Assembly: GCA_028583605.1 (NCBI GenBank)
Contig: CM053327.1
Coordinates: 42,174,059 to 42,238,058, forward strand
DNA: 64,000 nt
Reading direction: 5' to 3'
From: Dastarcus helophoroides
Lineage: Eukaryota > Arthropoda > Insecta > Coleoptera > Bothrideridae
The position numbers and the translations under genes were made by a program. Of the stretch, positions 23,663-34,600 are shown in pieces. A model generated the notes under the pieces. It ran no database searches, was not told the origin of the DNA, and saw only the letters and a list, made by a program, of their open reading frames with translations. Every line of letters begins with the position of its first letter. Positions within the stretch are counted from its first letter, which is position 1.

Positions 23663-24594
23663 GTCTGGCACTACACCAGATTAACATCTTAAGTCTTCCT
23701 CCTGGACTCTGTCATTAGATATCCTCTAATTTATCTAAAATCCTCATCAGCCTCGTCTTTGAAGCCAAGCAAAGTCGTAAAAGCTCTAAAATGTTAAGAA
23801 CAACCGGTAAAACACATCAGTAGCGAGTTTCTCTTCTCGCTGACAGATTTCTTCAGGTTGTTGTCGATAGCATCCCATCCGATACATTTGCGATTAATGC
23901 AGGGGTGCCTCGGGAGTCTGTCCCGTCTCCTATTATATTTCTGTTACACATAAATAGTCTCTTAGCTTCAACTTCCAATCCTATATAAAGCCACGTAGAT
24001 GGTAGTGACCTTGTGTCATCTTTTTTCTCCTACAAACTAGTATCTATCGCTGCTTCAGATCAGAGAACAAGCAGATACAGGGAACAGCAGATACAGACGA
24101 TTAATCGGAGTCTCGAAATCATTCTGGTTTGCGGTAAGAAAAATTTGGTCTACTTCAATGTTTCGAAAATTCAGGATGCGATTTTCTCTAAGAAAACATC
24201 AAGGGATAATACAACAGACATACTAATGGACAGTAAAATCCTCCCAATGGGATTTAATCTATCTATCCTAGGAGTGAATGCGAGCATTAACTTCCCTTGG
24301 GACGATCATGTGCGCGCCATTGCCAAGTCAGCCTCTCAGAAGCTAGGCTTTCTTTTTAGAGCTAAAAAGTACTTCACATCTCATCAGCTATTAACCTTAT
24401 ACAAAGCTTAAGTTAGGCCAACACTGGAATACTGTTCTCATGTTTGGAGTTCAGTACCAAAATACACTTTAGCTCTCTTGGATTCAATCCAAAGAAGAGC
24501 GATTCGAAATGACGATGACGATGACGATGACGATGAGGAGAGTCTGACCGATTCTCTCGAAACACTGGACCACAGGCTTGGCCATTGCCAAGTC

Positions 24595-26740
24595 AGCCTC
24601 TCAGAAGCTAGGCTTTCTTTTTAGAGCTAAAAGTACTTCACATCTCACTATACAAAGCTCAAGTTAGGCCAACACTAGCCAATACTATTCTCATGTTTGG
24701 AGTTCAGCTCCGAAGCACACTTTAGCTCTTTTGGATTCAATTCAAAGAGGAAGCGATTGGACCAATTGATGACGAGAGTTTGACCGATTCTCTCGAAACA
24801 CTAGAGCACAGGCGGATGGTTGGTGACTCTTTTTTACAAGTACTTTCATTGGAGATGCTAGCAGGAGTTAATAGGGTTGATTCCTTCAAGGGTAAGATTT
24901 TTAAGGCATAGAAGACAGAGGCAGCAAATTCTCTTGGGACGATCAAATGAGCGTCATCGACAAGTCCGCCTCTCAGCAGCTAGGCTTTCTTTTTAGAGCT
25001 AAAAAGTACTTTACACCTCATTAGCTGTTCACTCCACACAAAGCTCAAGTTAAGCCAACACTAGAATACTCTTCTCATGTTTGGAATTCAGTCCTAAAGA
25101 ACACTTTAGCTCTTTTGGATTCAATTCAAAGAAGAAGCGATTGGACCAATTGATGACGAGAGTTTGACCGATTCTCTCGAAACACTAGAGCACAGGCGGA
25201 TGGTTGGTGACTCTTTTCTACAAGTACTATTATTGGAGATGCTAGCAGGAACTAATAGGGTTGGTCCCTCCAAAGATAAGATTCTTAAGGCATAGAAGAC
25301 AGAGGCAGCAAATTCTCTTGGGACGATCAAATGCGCGTCATCGACAAGTCCGCCTCTCAGAAGCTAGGCTTTCTTTTTAGAGCTAAAAAGTACTTTACAT
25401 CTCATCAGCTGTTCACTCCATACAAAGCTCAAGTTAGGCCAACACTAGAATACTCTTCCCATGTTTGGAGTTCAGTCCTAAAGAACACTTTAGCTCTTTT
25501 GGATTCAATTCAAAGAAGAAGCGATTGGACCAATTGATGACGAGAGTCTGACCGATTCTCTCGAAACACTAGAGCACAGGCTGGGCCATTGCCAAGTCAG
25601 CCTCTCAGAAGCTAGGCTTTCTTTTTAGAGCTAAAAGTACTTCACATCTCACTATACAAAGCTCAAGTTAGGCCAACACTAGCCAATACTATTCTCATGT
25701 TTGGAGTTCAGCTTAGAAGCACACTTTAGCTCTTTTGGATTCAATTCAAAGAGGAAGCGTTTGGACCAATTGATGACGAGCGTTTGACCGATTCTCCCGA
25801 AACACTAGAGCACAGGCGGATGGTTGGTGACTCTTTTCTACAAGTACTTTCATTGGAGATGCTAGCAAAAACCAATAGGGTTGATTCCTTCAAGGGTAAG
25901 ATTTTTAAGGCATAGAAGACAGAGGCAGCAAATTTTCTTGGGATGATCAAATGCGCGTCATTGACAAGTCCGCCTCTCAGAAGCTAGGCTTTCTTTTTAG
26001 AGCTAAAAAGTACTTTACATCTCATCAGCTGTTCACTCCATACAAAGCTCAAGTTAAGCCAACACTAGAATACTCTTCTCATGTTTAGATTTCAGTCCTA
26101 AAGAACACTTTAGCTCTTTTGGATTCAATTCAAAGAAAAGCGATTCGCCTCATTGATGAGACTTTGACCAGTTATCTCGAAGCACTGGAGCACAGGCGGA
26201 TGGTTGGTGATTTATCTCTTTTCTCAAGTTAGGCCAACACTAGCCAATAGTGTTTTCATGTTTGGAGTTCAGCCCCAAAACACACTTTAGCTCTTTTGGA
26301 TTAAATTCAAAGAAAAGCGATTCGCCTCATTGATGAGACTTTGACTAGTTCTCTCGAAACACTAGAGCACAGGCGGATGGTTGGTGATTTGTCTCTTTCC
26401 TACAAGTACTATCACAACTTCCAGCATCTTCCATATGCTCGGAGGGACTAATAGAATTGATCCCCCCAAGGACAAGATTCTTGAGGCATAGAAGATAGTC
26501 GGAGACAGCTAATTCCTGTGCGGTCCAGCTTGGCACTGTGAGGACTTCTCTTTATGGAGACTCTTTTTTTCTATAGAACTTCCAAGCTATGGAACTCGTT
26601 ACCGAAAGGAATTTTCCCCAAGAATTACAACCTACCCTTGTTTAAGAAGTCAGTTCATCGCCATCTATCCTTGTTTCCTTGTCGCAGTTCTTTGAAGGTA
26701 TATACTAGGGTTACCCTTTGCGAGTGAATTAAACTTAAAA
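24595..26740 (+). pseudogene. Tandemly amplified C-terminal part of the non-LTR pol
   Basis: The block coding for KSASQKLGFLFRAK recurs at 24331, 24595, 24968, 25352, 25600 and 25972, with spacings 264, 373, 384, 248 and 372. The interval 24595-25600 therefore behaves as a higher-order unit of about 1,005 bp. Other recurring strings are PTLEYSSHVWSSVLKNTLAL, LDSIQRRSDWTN and the region coding LETLEHRRMVGDSF. The final part, 26380-26740, carries the pol C-terminus in broken frames (YGDSFF, then KLWNSLPKGIF and then YNLPLFKKSVHRHLSLF when frames are followed), ending near 26720. No complete RT is present. The minus-strand frames at 24737, 25121 and 25741 are shadows of the repeat. Confidence 0.75.
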
Positions 26741-28122
26741 ATAAATATTATTCTACAACTATATTTTGTTAGAAAAATGTTGACCCTGTTACTTGAATCA
26801 GATATCTTTCTATTTTATTACTTATTTCAGGCAATTGTAGGTTATTATGGATCATGGATTTACTTCGGAATATCTTTGAGTCTTTCAATTTTCTATAGTA
26901 TCTTTATGCGAGAGCTTATTCTGGATCATTCATTTACCCATTTTTTTTGAGTAACCGGATACGTCTCTCAAACTGACTATACTTATTATATCAAGTTTAG
27001 ATTAAGGTCCCCCAGTATGAATCCTTAATGCTAAGGTCTTATGTAGGATGATCTCCATTTAGGTATATCCTGTGATTCGAAGAGAAACAAATAATAACTA
27101 TCGTCGAAAACCAGTTTCCACAATAACTATCGTCGAAAACAAGTTTCCCCAATATTCTCGGTGATAATCGATGTATTTTTTCATATGTTTCAACCACTCC
27201 TCATAGTACTTTTCTCATGTCAATTGGGGTACCTCAAAAACGTCGATTTTAAATTGATCAACCAAATACACAAAACAGAAATTGATGTTATTTTCAGAGG
27301 AAGCCAATGGATGTGCACTCAGTGGCGTACGTGCCCACATCGGTCTGATGAAGAGAAATGTTAAATGGGTTACCCAGCAGTCGTAAAACTGTCAAGAAGG
27401 AAGGCGGAAGCACTCTGCGCTGTTAGAGAGGTGTCGGAACGAGGCGGCAAATTGCCGCAACGCATCAGAGAGGCGGCTGACATAGCCTCGGTCCCGCGTA
27501 ATGGCACGAAGGTGAGAGTCAAATAGCGGGGCCTAAATAAAGAAATACGGCCTTTGCCGACAGACAAATTAACGCGGGAACCGCCCGTTACACATACACA
27601 ACGTGATGCTGAAAGATGGAGGGCTCGGCTACGCTGACAAAACAGAACACAGTCGCCGTAAATTTGATTAGTCAACGCATTTCTGTCACCTATGATCCTA
27701 AATAATGGCTTCAATATATGTACGTACATGCTACACATAAATTTACCCCTAGATGTATTTTTACCATTTGCCTGACAGAACCTTCCTAATTTGTACGCAC
27801 TAAAAAAACGAGTCGTTTTCACGTGAACACATTTTAACATTACTCCCAGGAAAATTTAAAAATGGCGCTTTCCTCGATTAAATTAGATTATTTAAAAACT
27901 TTGTCATGTTACTAGGGCCTCAACTGTCAACTACGTTGTTTCTTAAGCCGCATCCAAACCTGATGGACGAACATAAGCAGCAGGAATTTAACTGTAATTT
28001 TTAGGGCGCCATCATGAGTTCCAAGAAAGATATGTTACTTAAACTAAATGACATGGAAAAGGTGTTATCTTCTTTCCAGTTTCAGGAGTGATTTCGAGAT
28101 AATCACATTCGAAATCATCCTG
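26741..28122. other. Mostly unique intergenic sequence
   Basis: A 30-bp direct repeat (ataactatcgtcgaaaac) occurs at about 27091-27150. A more GC-rich island lies at 27300-27640; see the exon-like candidate. The minus-strand 156-residue frame at 27370-27840 contains no motif I recognise. Nothing else was found. Confidence 0.45.
27298..27364 (+). pseudogene. Possible LDL-receptor class A half-domain exon
   Basis: After an acceptor-like ttattttcag at 27288-27297, one frame reads GSQWMCTQWRTCPHRSDEEK and a final cysteine, then TAA. The spacing W-x-C-x5-C-x3-SDE-x2-C equals the C-terminal half of LDL-receptor class A repeats. The acidic calcium ligands usual before and after the fifth cysteine are replaced (TQWRT, PHR), and the N-terminal half of the domain is not visible upstream. 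It could be one exon of a secreted or membrane protein, a degenerate copy, or chance in a 22-residue frame. No donor site fits directly after it. Confidence 0.22.
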
Positions 28123-28190
28123 TTTGCGAGGTGAAACTGCTCGCGTATGGGTGGTCATATCGCGGCGTTGCACCAAGCCCATGTATAGTC
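28123..28190 (+). repeat. Conserved block shared with 37739-37806
   Basis: The stretch tgctcgcgtatgggtggtca, then tatcgcggcgttgca (28138-28172), recurs at 37754-37788 with one mismatch in 35 bases and weaker similarity on both sides. Both copies have the same orientation and lie just outside the two ends of the Jockey-like composite. I do not recognise the sequence; it does not match tRNA, 5S or the major snRNAs as I remember them. Confidence 0.6.
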
Positions 28191-28510
28191 AGCACTTTTA
28201 ATGGTTACGAACGAATACAACTGTCCCCATCACGACCCCTAATTAGATTGACAAAGCTCAGAGTCATAAACCTCCATCTCGATCCAACCATAAAATAATA
28301 TAAATAAAACAAGACTGGATAACTTCTAGAGCTAGAGAGGTTTACAAGAAAGATCTGCAGCGTATGGGTCATTCCAGGAGCAATTCTTCCCTGATACAGC
28401 GTCGTTCGCGATAACATTAAAAAAAAAGGGAACTGACGAGAAGGAACAGTCTGCTTGGGCGAAAGCGGGGAGCTTTTAGGTTAGGGTCATTTCTACGGAA
28501 TGGTGGCATT
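28191..28510. other. Spacer before the Jockey-like element
   Basis: No feature was recognised. A change to G-rich text (gggcgaaagcggggagctt) at 28456-28475 may mark a repeat boundary. Confidence 0.35.
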
Positions 28511-28556
28511 TTTTCACTTTTTAATAAATCGTACCATGGTACGATACATTAAAAAG
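28511..28556. repeat. Near-perfect 46-bp palindrome
   Basis: The arms cactttttaataaatcgtac and gtacgatacattaaaaagt flank a ccatgg centre, with two mismatches. It could extrude as a cruciform or be a small inverted-repeat scar. No function is assigned. Confidence 0.8.
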
Positions 28557-28605
28557 TAAAACATCTAAAAAGGGATAAATTTTAGTCGACACATACAAAA
28601 TATTT

Positions 28606-28783
28606 GTCGACAAAAAAACGGAAAATCAAATGAAACAGGGGTGGGGAGAAAGTAAAAATTAATTCTCGTTTAAACTCGAAATTAATTCGAATTTGTCGAC
28701 AAAAAAACGGGAAATTAAATGAAACAAGTGGAGAAAGTAAAAATTAATTCTCGGTTAAACTCGAAATCTAACCTCAAATTTGC
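28606..28783. repeat. 89-bp direct repeat, two copies
   Basis: The block gtcgacaaaaaaacgg, then aaatgaaaca and aaagtaaaaattaattctcg, starts at 28606 and again at 28695. Such short tandem units are common in the 5' untranslated parts of non-LTR elements, which would fit a position upstream of the Jockey-like pol, but this is inference. Confidence 0.7.
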
Positions 28784-29119
28784 TTGTATCGACAAACACG
28801 GGGAAGTTTTAACGTCCAACGGACAGGCGAAGACTTTCTGTCGACGTAATATCGAAAGAACTGGAGCGAAATAGACAAAACGCGACGGTTAAACACACAA
28901 ACAAGGAAAAACACTCAAGGAATGTAAACTAAATGTCCAAAGACTTGCGTTTTGGACTGAGTTTCGAAGTCGTGGCACTGTCCAAACATAGATTCAAATT
29001 TTGTGTTTGTAACGTTGGGTTTTTAGAAGAAGGTAGATTGGGGAACGGGGGAAAACACTGCGCTGAATAACTGAATGGGAAAACACTGCACTGAATCATT
29101 AAAGTGGGATGTGTAGCAC

Positions 29120-30028
29120 TGATGAAGGATGTTCAATACACTGTTGAAGTTGACATCAGTCAGTGAGCTCAGCTCGAACCACAACCCAGTGTTGATGACC
29201 ATCGAAAATGATCGCGGACCCAAGCCTCCCGAGACCTGGACCATGTTCAGAGAGTGTCTAGCAGCAACCTGGGAAAAGCCCGGAGAGATCATCCCAAACG
29301 ATGACATCAACTCGGCGGTGAAAATGCTCGAAAACACCATAATATTCTAGTTAGCGACCAAAATTTTTCGGCACAAGGAAGAAAGGGAACCACTACCAAA
29401 TCACTTGGTGGAGTTGATCAGGAGAAAAAAATCATACCAGGAAGAGAACTAGATGAAACAATCTGCAAGCAAATAAGGCGAAAGTCAACAGATTCATCCA
29501 CGAGCTCAGATTTGGACTTAAAGAGCAGAAGATTTCTAAGTTTCAGGAAGACCTAAGAAGCTGTAACCTCGAAGACTCCTCTGACCTCTGGCTAACAGCC
29601 AAAGTCCTAAGAGGGGATAGAAAACCCAACCCTCCGATTCACGGACCCCGGGGAATAGTTTACTCAGATCAGGATAAGGTATCAGTGTTCGCTGACACCT
29701 TCGAAAAACACTGCGAGGCTACTCTCAAGGGAGTGAATTTAAACTTCGTAGAAAGATACAAGATCTTCAGGAGCCAGACGTAAAAGACGTCATCAGTCCA
29801 ACTGACACAGAGGAACTTTAAAGCTTTCTGCAAAAGTTAAACGTCAAGAAAGTACCAGGTCCCGGCGAATCAATCTTTAAAGAATCTTCCAGACCAAACT
29901 GTCAAATACTTTGGAGACATAGTAAATTCAATGTTCAAAAATCGGTATTTTTTCAGAAGGTGGAAGTCTGCAAACAATATCTTAATTTCTAAGCCTGGTA
30001 AGGCGGGGAATTTTCCCCAAAATTACAG
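29120..30028 (+). pseudogene. Jockey-like pol, endonuclease end to RT start (duplicated segment 1)
   Basis: From 29129 the frame gives MFNTLLKLTSVSELSSNHNP, the end of an apurinic-type endonuclease with its conserved S-x-H-x-P block, then PETWTMFRECLAATWEKPGE and the linker DINSAVKMLENTI, ending in a TAG at 29348. Later parts are legible in other frames: SDQDKVSVFADTFEKHCEAT at about 29666 and the start of RT, KYFGDIVNSMFKNRYFFRRW and then KSANNILISKPGKAGNFPQN, to 30027. There the text jumps back to the endonuclease-linker region (aagcctcccgagacctggac), which starts duplicated segment 2. Several stops and frameshifts are present. Confidence 0.75.
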
Positions 30029-31695
30029 GCCAAGCCTCCCGAGACCTGGACCAGGTTCAGGGAGTGTCTAGCAGCAAACTGGAAAGAGCCTAGAGAGATC
30101 ATCCCAAACGATGACATCAACTCGGCGGTGGAAATGCTCGAAAACACCATAACATTCTAGTTAGCGACCAAAATTTTTCGGCACAAGGAAGAAAGGGAAC
30201 CACTACCAAATCATTTGGTGAAGTTGATCAGGAGAAAAATGATGCCAGGAAGAGAACTAGTTGGACCAATCTGCAAGCAGATAAGGCGGAAGTCAACGGA
30301 CTCATCCACGAGTTCAGGTTTGAACTTAAAGAGCAGAAAATTTCTAAGTTTCAGGAAGACTCAAGAAGCTGTAACCTCGAAGGCTCCTCTGACCTCTGGC
30401 TAACAGCCAAAGTCCTAAAAGGGGATGAAAACCCATCCCTTCGATTCACGGACCCCAGAGAATAATTTACTCAGATCAGGATAAAGCATCAGTATTCGCT
30501 GAGACCTTCGAAAAACACTGTGAGGCTACTCTCAAGGAAGGAATCTAAACTTCGTAGAGAGAGTGGAACAAGAGGTCCAAGATGTTCAAGAGGAAGAGTC
30601 AGACGTAGAAGACGTCATCAGACCAACTGACACAGAGGAAGTTTAAAGCTTTTAGCAAAAGCTCAACGTTAAGAAGGCACTAGGTCCCGGCGGAATTCCG
30701 AATCAATCTCTGAAGACTCTTCCAGACCAAACTGTCAAATATTTTGGAGACCTAGTAAATTCAATATTCAAAAATCGGTATTTTCCCACAAGGTGGAAGT
30801 CTGCAAACCTTATCTTCATTCCTAAGCCGGGTAAGGCGAGGAATTTTCCCCAAAATTACAAGCCAATAAGCCTCTTATCCATCTTGGGTAAGGTGGCGGA
30901 GAGGATTTTAAAGAAGCGTCTGCAGAACATCATCAGCGATCGCGATATCATTCCTAAGGAACAATTTGGGTTCCATCCAATGCACTCTACCTCGGACCAG
31001 TTGCAGCGTGTGGTTGAAAAAATCACACACAGCATGAACTGGATCAAATAGTAAGAGAAATTCACTTCGATATCTCCAAAGCATTTGACACAATTTGGCA
31101 TCAAGGATTAGTCTACAAGGTGCATCACTTCAGGATACCTCTGGCGATGGTTCAAATGGTAAGCTCGCGTCTCCACCAGCGCTCATTTAAAGTGGAAGTG
31201 GGACAGGAACTGTCTAATCAGTATAGGTAAGGCGTACCTCAAGGTTCTGCCTTGTCACCGTTCCTATACTGTCTTTTCATAGCAGACATACCAAGAATCG
31301 ACCAGACGACATTGGCAACCTATGCTGACGACATGGCGTTATTAGCAACTTCTCCAGACCCAGAATTGGTCACCAAACGACTACAGAGAGCAACAAACGA
31401 ACTCCTAGAATACTTTTGGTACATGGAGAATCAAAGTCAACGCAGGCAAGACCCAATCAGTTTTCTTTAACAGAGGAAGACTCCAACCATATGGTCATAT
31501 TCATGTCCATGGGCAAAACGTCGACTGGGACTTCAGCCAAATTATCTAGGGGTAATACTCGACAAAAGACTGACATTTCAGACTCGCATCGATTATGCAG
31601 TGTCCAGGGCCAGAATGCTAAAGGGACTGCTGTTAGCAACGATTGGTAGAAATAACAAACTGTCCATAGGACTTCCGCTGTACATATCAATCATA
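30029..31695 (+). pseudogene. Jockey-like reverse transcriptase (duplicated segment 2 plus RT)
   Basis: The segment 30031-30870 repeats 29220-30028, and the element then continues into the full RT: ALGPGGIPNQSLKTLP, FPQNYKPISLLSILGKVAER, then KEQFGFHPMHSTSDQLQRVV, a TAG near 31049, motif A as HFDISKAFDTIWHQGLVY, motif B as GVPQGSALSPFLYCLFIADI after another stop near 31228, and motif C as TLATYADDMALLATSPD. The thumb follows as LGVILDKRLTFQTRIDYAVS and ends PLYISIIIR at 31695, where the TTAGG-rich array begins. RT normally copies the element RNA into a nicked target; this copy has several stops and is dead. Confidence 0.82.
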
Positions 31696-34600
31696 ATTAG
31701 GTTAGGTTTGATTGTGTTAGGTTACATTAGGTTAAACTGGATCAAATCGGGTTTGGATAGGTTATGTTAAGCTAAATAGAATTAGCTTACGTTTGATTGT
31801 GTTAGGTTTAATTAGGTGTAACTGGATTAGATTGAGTTTGGTCAGGCCGAATTGAATTAGGTTAGGTTTGATTGTGTTAAGTTTAATTAGGTTTGATTGT
31901 ATTAGGTTTAATTAGGTTAAACTGGATTAGATCGGGATTGGATAGGTTATGTTAAGCTGAATAGAATTAGCTTACGTTTGATTGTGTTAGGTTTAATTAG
32001 GAGTAACTGGATTAGATTGGGTTTGGTCAGGCCCAATTGAATTAGGTAAGGTTTGATTGTGTTAGGTTTAATTAGGTTAAACTAAATTAGATCGGGTTTG
32101 GTTAGGTTATGTTAGGCTAAATTGAATTAGCTTAGGTTTGGTTGTGTTAGGTTTAATTAGGTGTAACTGGATTAATGCCCAATTGAATTAGGTTAGGTTT
32201 GATTGTGTTAGGTTTAATTAGGTTAAACTGGATCAGATTGAGTTTGGTTAGGTTATGTTAGGCTGAATTGTATTAGCTTAGGGTTGATTGTGTTAGGTTT
32301 AATTAGGTTAAACTGGATTAGATCAGGTTTAGATAGGTTATGTTAGGCTGAATAGAATTAGCTTACGTTTGATTATGTTAGGTTTAATTAGGTGTAACTG
32401 GATTAGATTGGGTTTGGTTAGGCTGAATTGAATTAGCTTAGGGTTGATTGTGTTAGGTTTAATTAGGTTAAACTAGATTAGATCAGGTTTGGATAGGTTA
32501 TGTTAAGCTGAATAGAATTGGCTTACGTTTGATTATGTTAGGTTTAATTAGGTGTAACTGGATTAGATTGGGTTTGGTTAGGCCGAATTGAATTAGGTTA
32601 GGTTTCATTGTGTTAGGTTTAATTGGGTTAAACTGGATCAGATCGGGTTTGGTTAGGTTCAGTTAGGCTGAATTAAATTAGCTTACGTTTGATTGTGTTA
32701 GGTTTGATTAGGTGTAACTGGATTAGATTGGGTTTGGTTAGGCCAAATTAAATTAGGTTAGGTTTGATTGAGTTAAGTTTAATTAGGTTAAACTGGATTA
32801 GATCGGGTTTGGTTAGGTTATGTTAGGCTGAATTGAATTAGCTTAGATTTGATTGTGTTAGGTTTAATTAGGTTAAACTGGATTAGATCGGGTTTGGTTA
32901 GGTTATGTTAGGCTGAATTGAATTACCTTAGGTTTGATTGCGTTAGGTTTAATTAGATTAAACTGGATTAGATCGGGTTTGGTTAGGTTATGTGAGGCTG
33001 AATTGAATTAGCTTATGTTTGATTGTATTAGGCTTAATTAGGTTAAACTGGATTAGATCGGGTTTGGTTAGGTTATGTGAGGCTGAATTGAATTAGCTTA
33101 TGTTTGATTCTGTTAGGTTTAATTAGGTTAAACTGGATTAGATCAGGTTTGGTTAAGTTATGTTAGGCTGAATTGAATTAGCTTAGGTTTGATTGTGTTA
33201 GGTTTAATTATGTGTAACTGGATTAGATTGTGTTTGGTTAGGCCGAATTGAATTAGGTTAGGTTTTATTGTGATAGGTTTAATTGGGTTAAACTGGATTA
33301 GATTGGATTTAGTTAGGTTATGTTAGGCTGAATTGAATTAACTTAGGTTTGATTGTGTTAGGTTTAATTATGTGTAACTGGATTAGATTGGGCATGGTTA
33401 GGCCGAATTGAATTAGGTTAGGTTTGATTGTGTCAGGTTTAATTAGGTGTAACTGGATTAGATTGGGTTTGGTTAGGCTGAATTGAATTAGGTTAAGTTT
33501 GATTGTGTGAGGTTTAATTAGGTTAAAATGGAATAGATCGGGTTTGGTTAGGTTCAGAGAGGCTGAATTGAATTAGCTTACGTTTGATTGTGTTAGGTTT
33601 AATTAGGTGTAACTGGATTAGATTGAGTTTGGTTAGGCCGAATTGAATTAGATTGGGTTTGATTGTGTTAGGTTTAATTGGGTTAAACTGGATTAGATCG
33701 GGTTTGGTTAGGTTATGTTAGGATGAATTAAATTAGCTTTTGTTTGATTGTGTTAGGTTTAATTAGGTTTAAGTGGATTAGATTGGGTTTGGTTAGGCCG
33801 AATTAAATTAGGTTAGGTTTAATTAGGTCAAACTGGATTAGATCGGGTTTGGTTAGGTTATGTTAGGCTGAACTGAATTAGCTTAGGTTTGATTGTGTTA
33901 GATTTAATTAGGTGTAACTGGATTAGATTGGGTTTGGTTAGGCTGAATTGAATTAGGTTAGGTTTGATTGTGTGAGGTTTAATTAGGTTAAAATGGATTA
34001 GATCGGGTTTGGTTAGGTTCAGTTAGGCTAAATAGAATTAGCTTACGTTTGATTGTGTTAAGTTTAATTAGGTGTAACTTGATTAGATCGGGTTTGGTTA
34101 GGTTCAATTAGGCTGAATTGAATTGGCCTACATTTGATTGTGTTAGGTTTAATTAGGTGTAACTGGATTAGATTGGGTTTGGTTAGGCCGAATTGAATTA
34201 GGTTAGGTTTAATTAGGTTAAACTGGATTAGATCGGGTTTGGTTAGGTTATGTTAGGCTGAACTGAATTAGCTTAGGTTTGATTGTGTTAGATTTGATTA
34301 GGTGTAACTGGATTAGATTAGGTTTGGTTAGGCTGAATTGAATTAGGTTAGGTTTGATTGTGTGAGGTTTAATTAGGTTAAAATGAATTAGATCGGGTTT
34401 GGTTAGGTTCAGTTAGGCTGAATAGAATTAGCTTACGTTTGATTGTGTTGAGTTTAATTAGGTGTAACTGGATTAGATTAAGTTTGGTTAGGCCGAATTG
34501 AATTAGATTGGGTTTGGTTGTGTTAGATTTAATTAGGTTAAACTGGATTAGATCGGGTTTGGTTAGGTTATGTTGGGGTGAATTGAATTAGCTTATGTTT

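Larger units (their letters stand above)
20590..24590 (+). pseudogene. Decayed non-LTR reverse transcriptase split by foldback and hAT insertions
   Basis: Before the hAT element the frame reads ENVMEKHAEARIVVLDISKA and then FDRVWH, which is RT motif A with its aspartate. It stops at 20918 and resumes after 23662. At about 23822-23960 one reads SLLADRFLQVVVDSIPSD and then GVPRESVPSPIIFLLHIN, a degraded motif B. From 24241 to 24411 there is SILGVNASINFPWDDHVR, KSASQKLGFLFRAKKYF and TLYKA, followed after a stop by VRPTLEYCSHVWSSVPKYTL and LLDSIQRRAI. The last 70 bp contain a small (gacgat)n expansion at 24513-24537. There is no RNase H. A foldback element at 20618-20826 interrupts the frame upstream of motif A. 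The pol is inactive: stops, frameshifts and two insertions are visible. Confidence 0.75.

Noticed and set aside
27370..27840. Minus-strand frame of 156 residues in the GC-richer island
   Set aside because: No recognisable motif, and no clear start context or intron signals supporting it; it could equally be antisense of the plus-strand exon candidate.
28123..28190. 5S rRNA, tRNA or snRNA gene
   Set aside because: Conserved internal promoter boxes or characteristic snRNA strings were not found in the block or its second copy.
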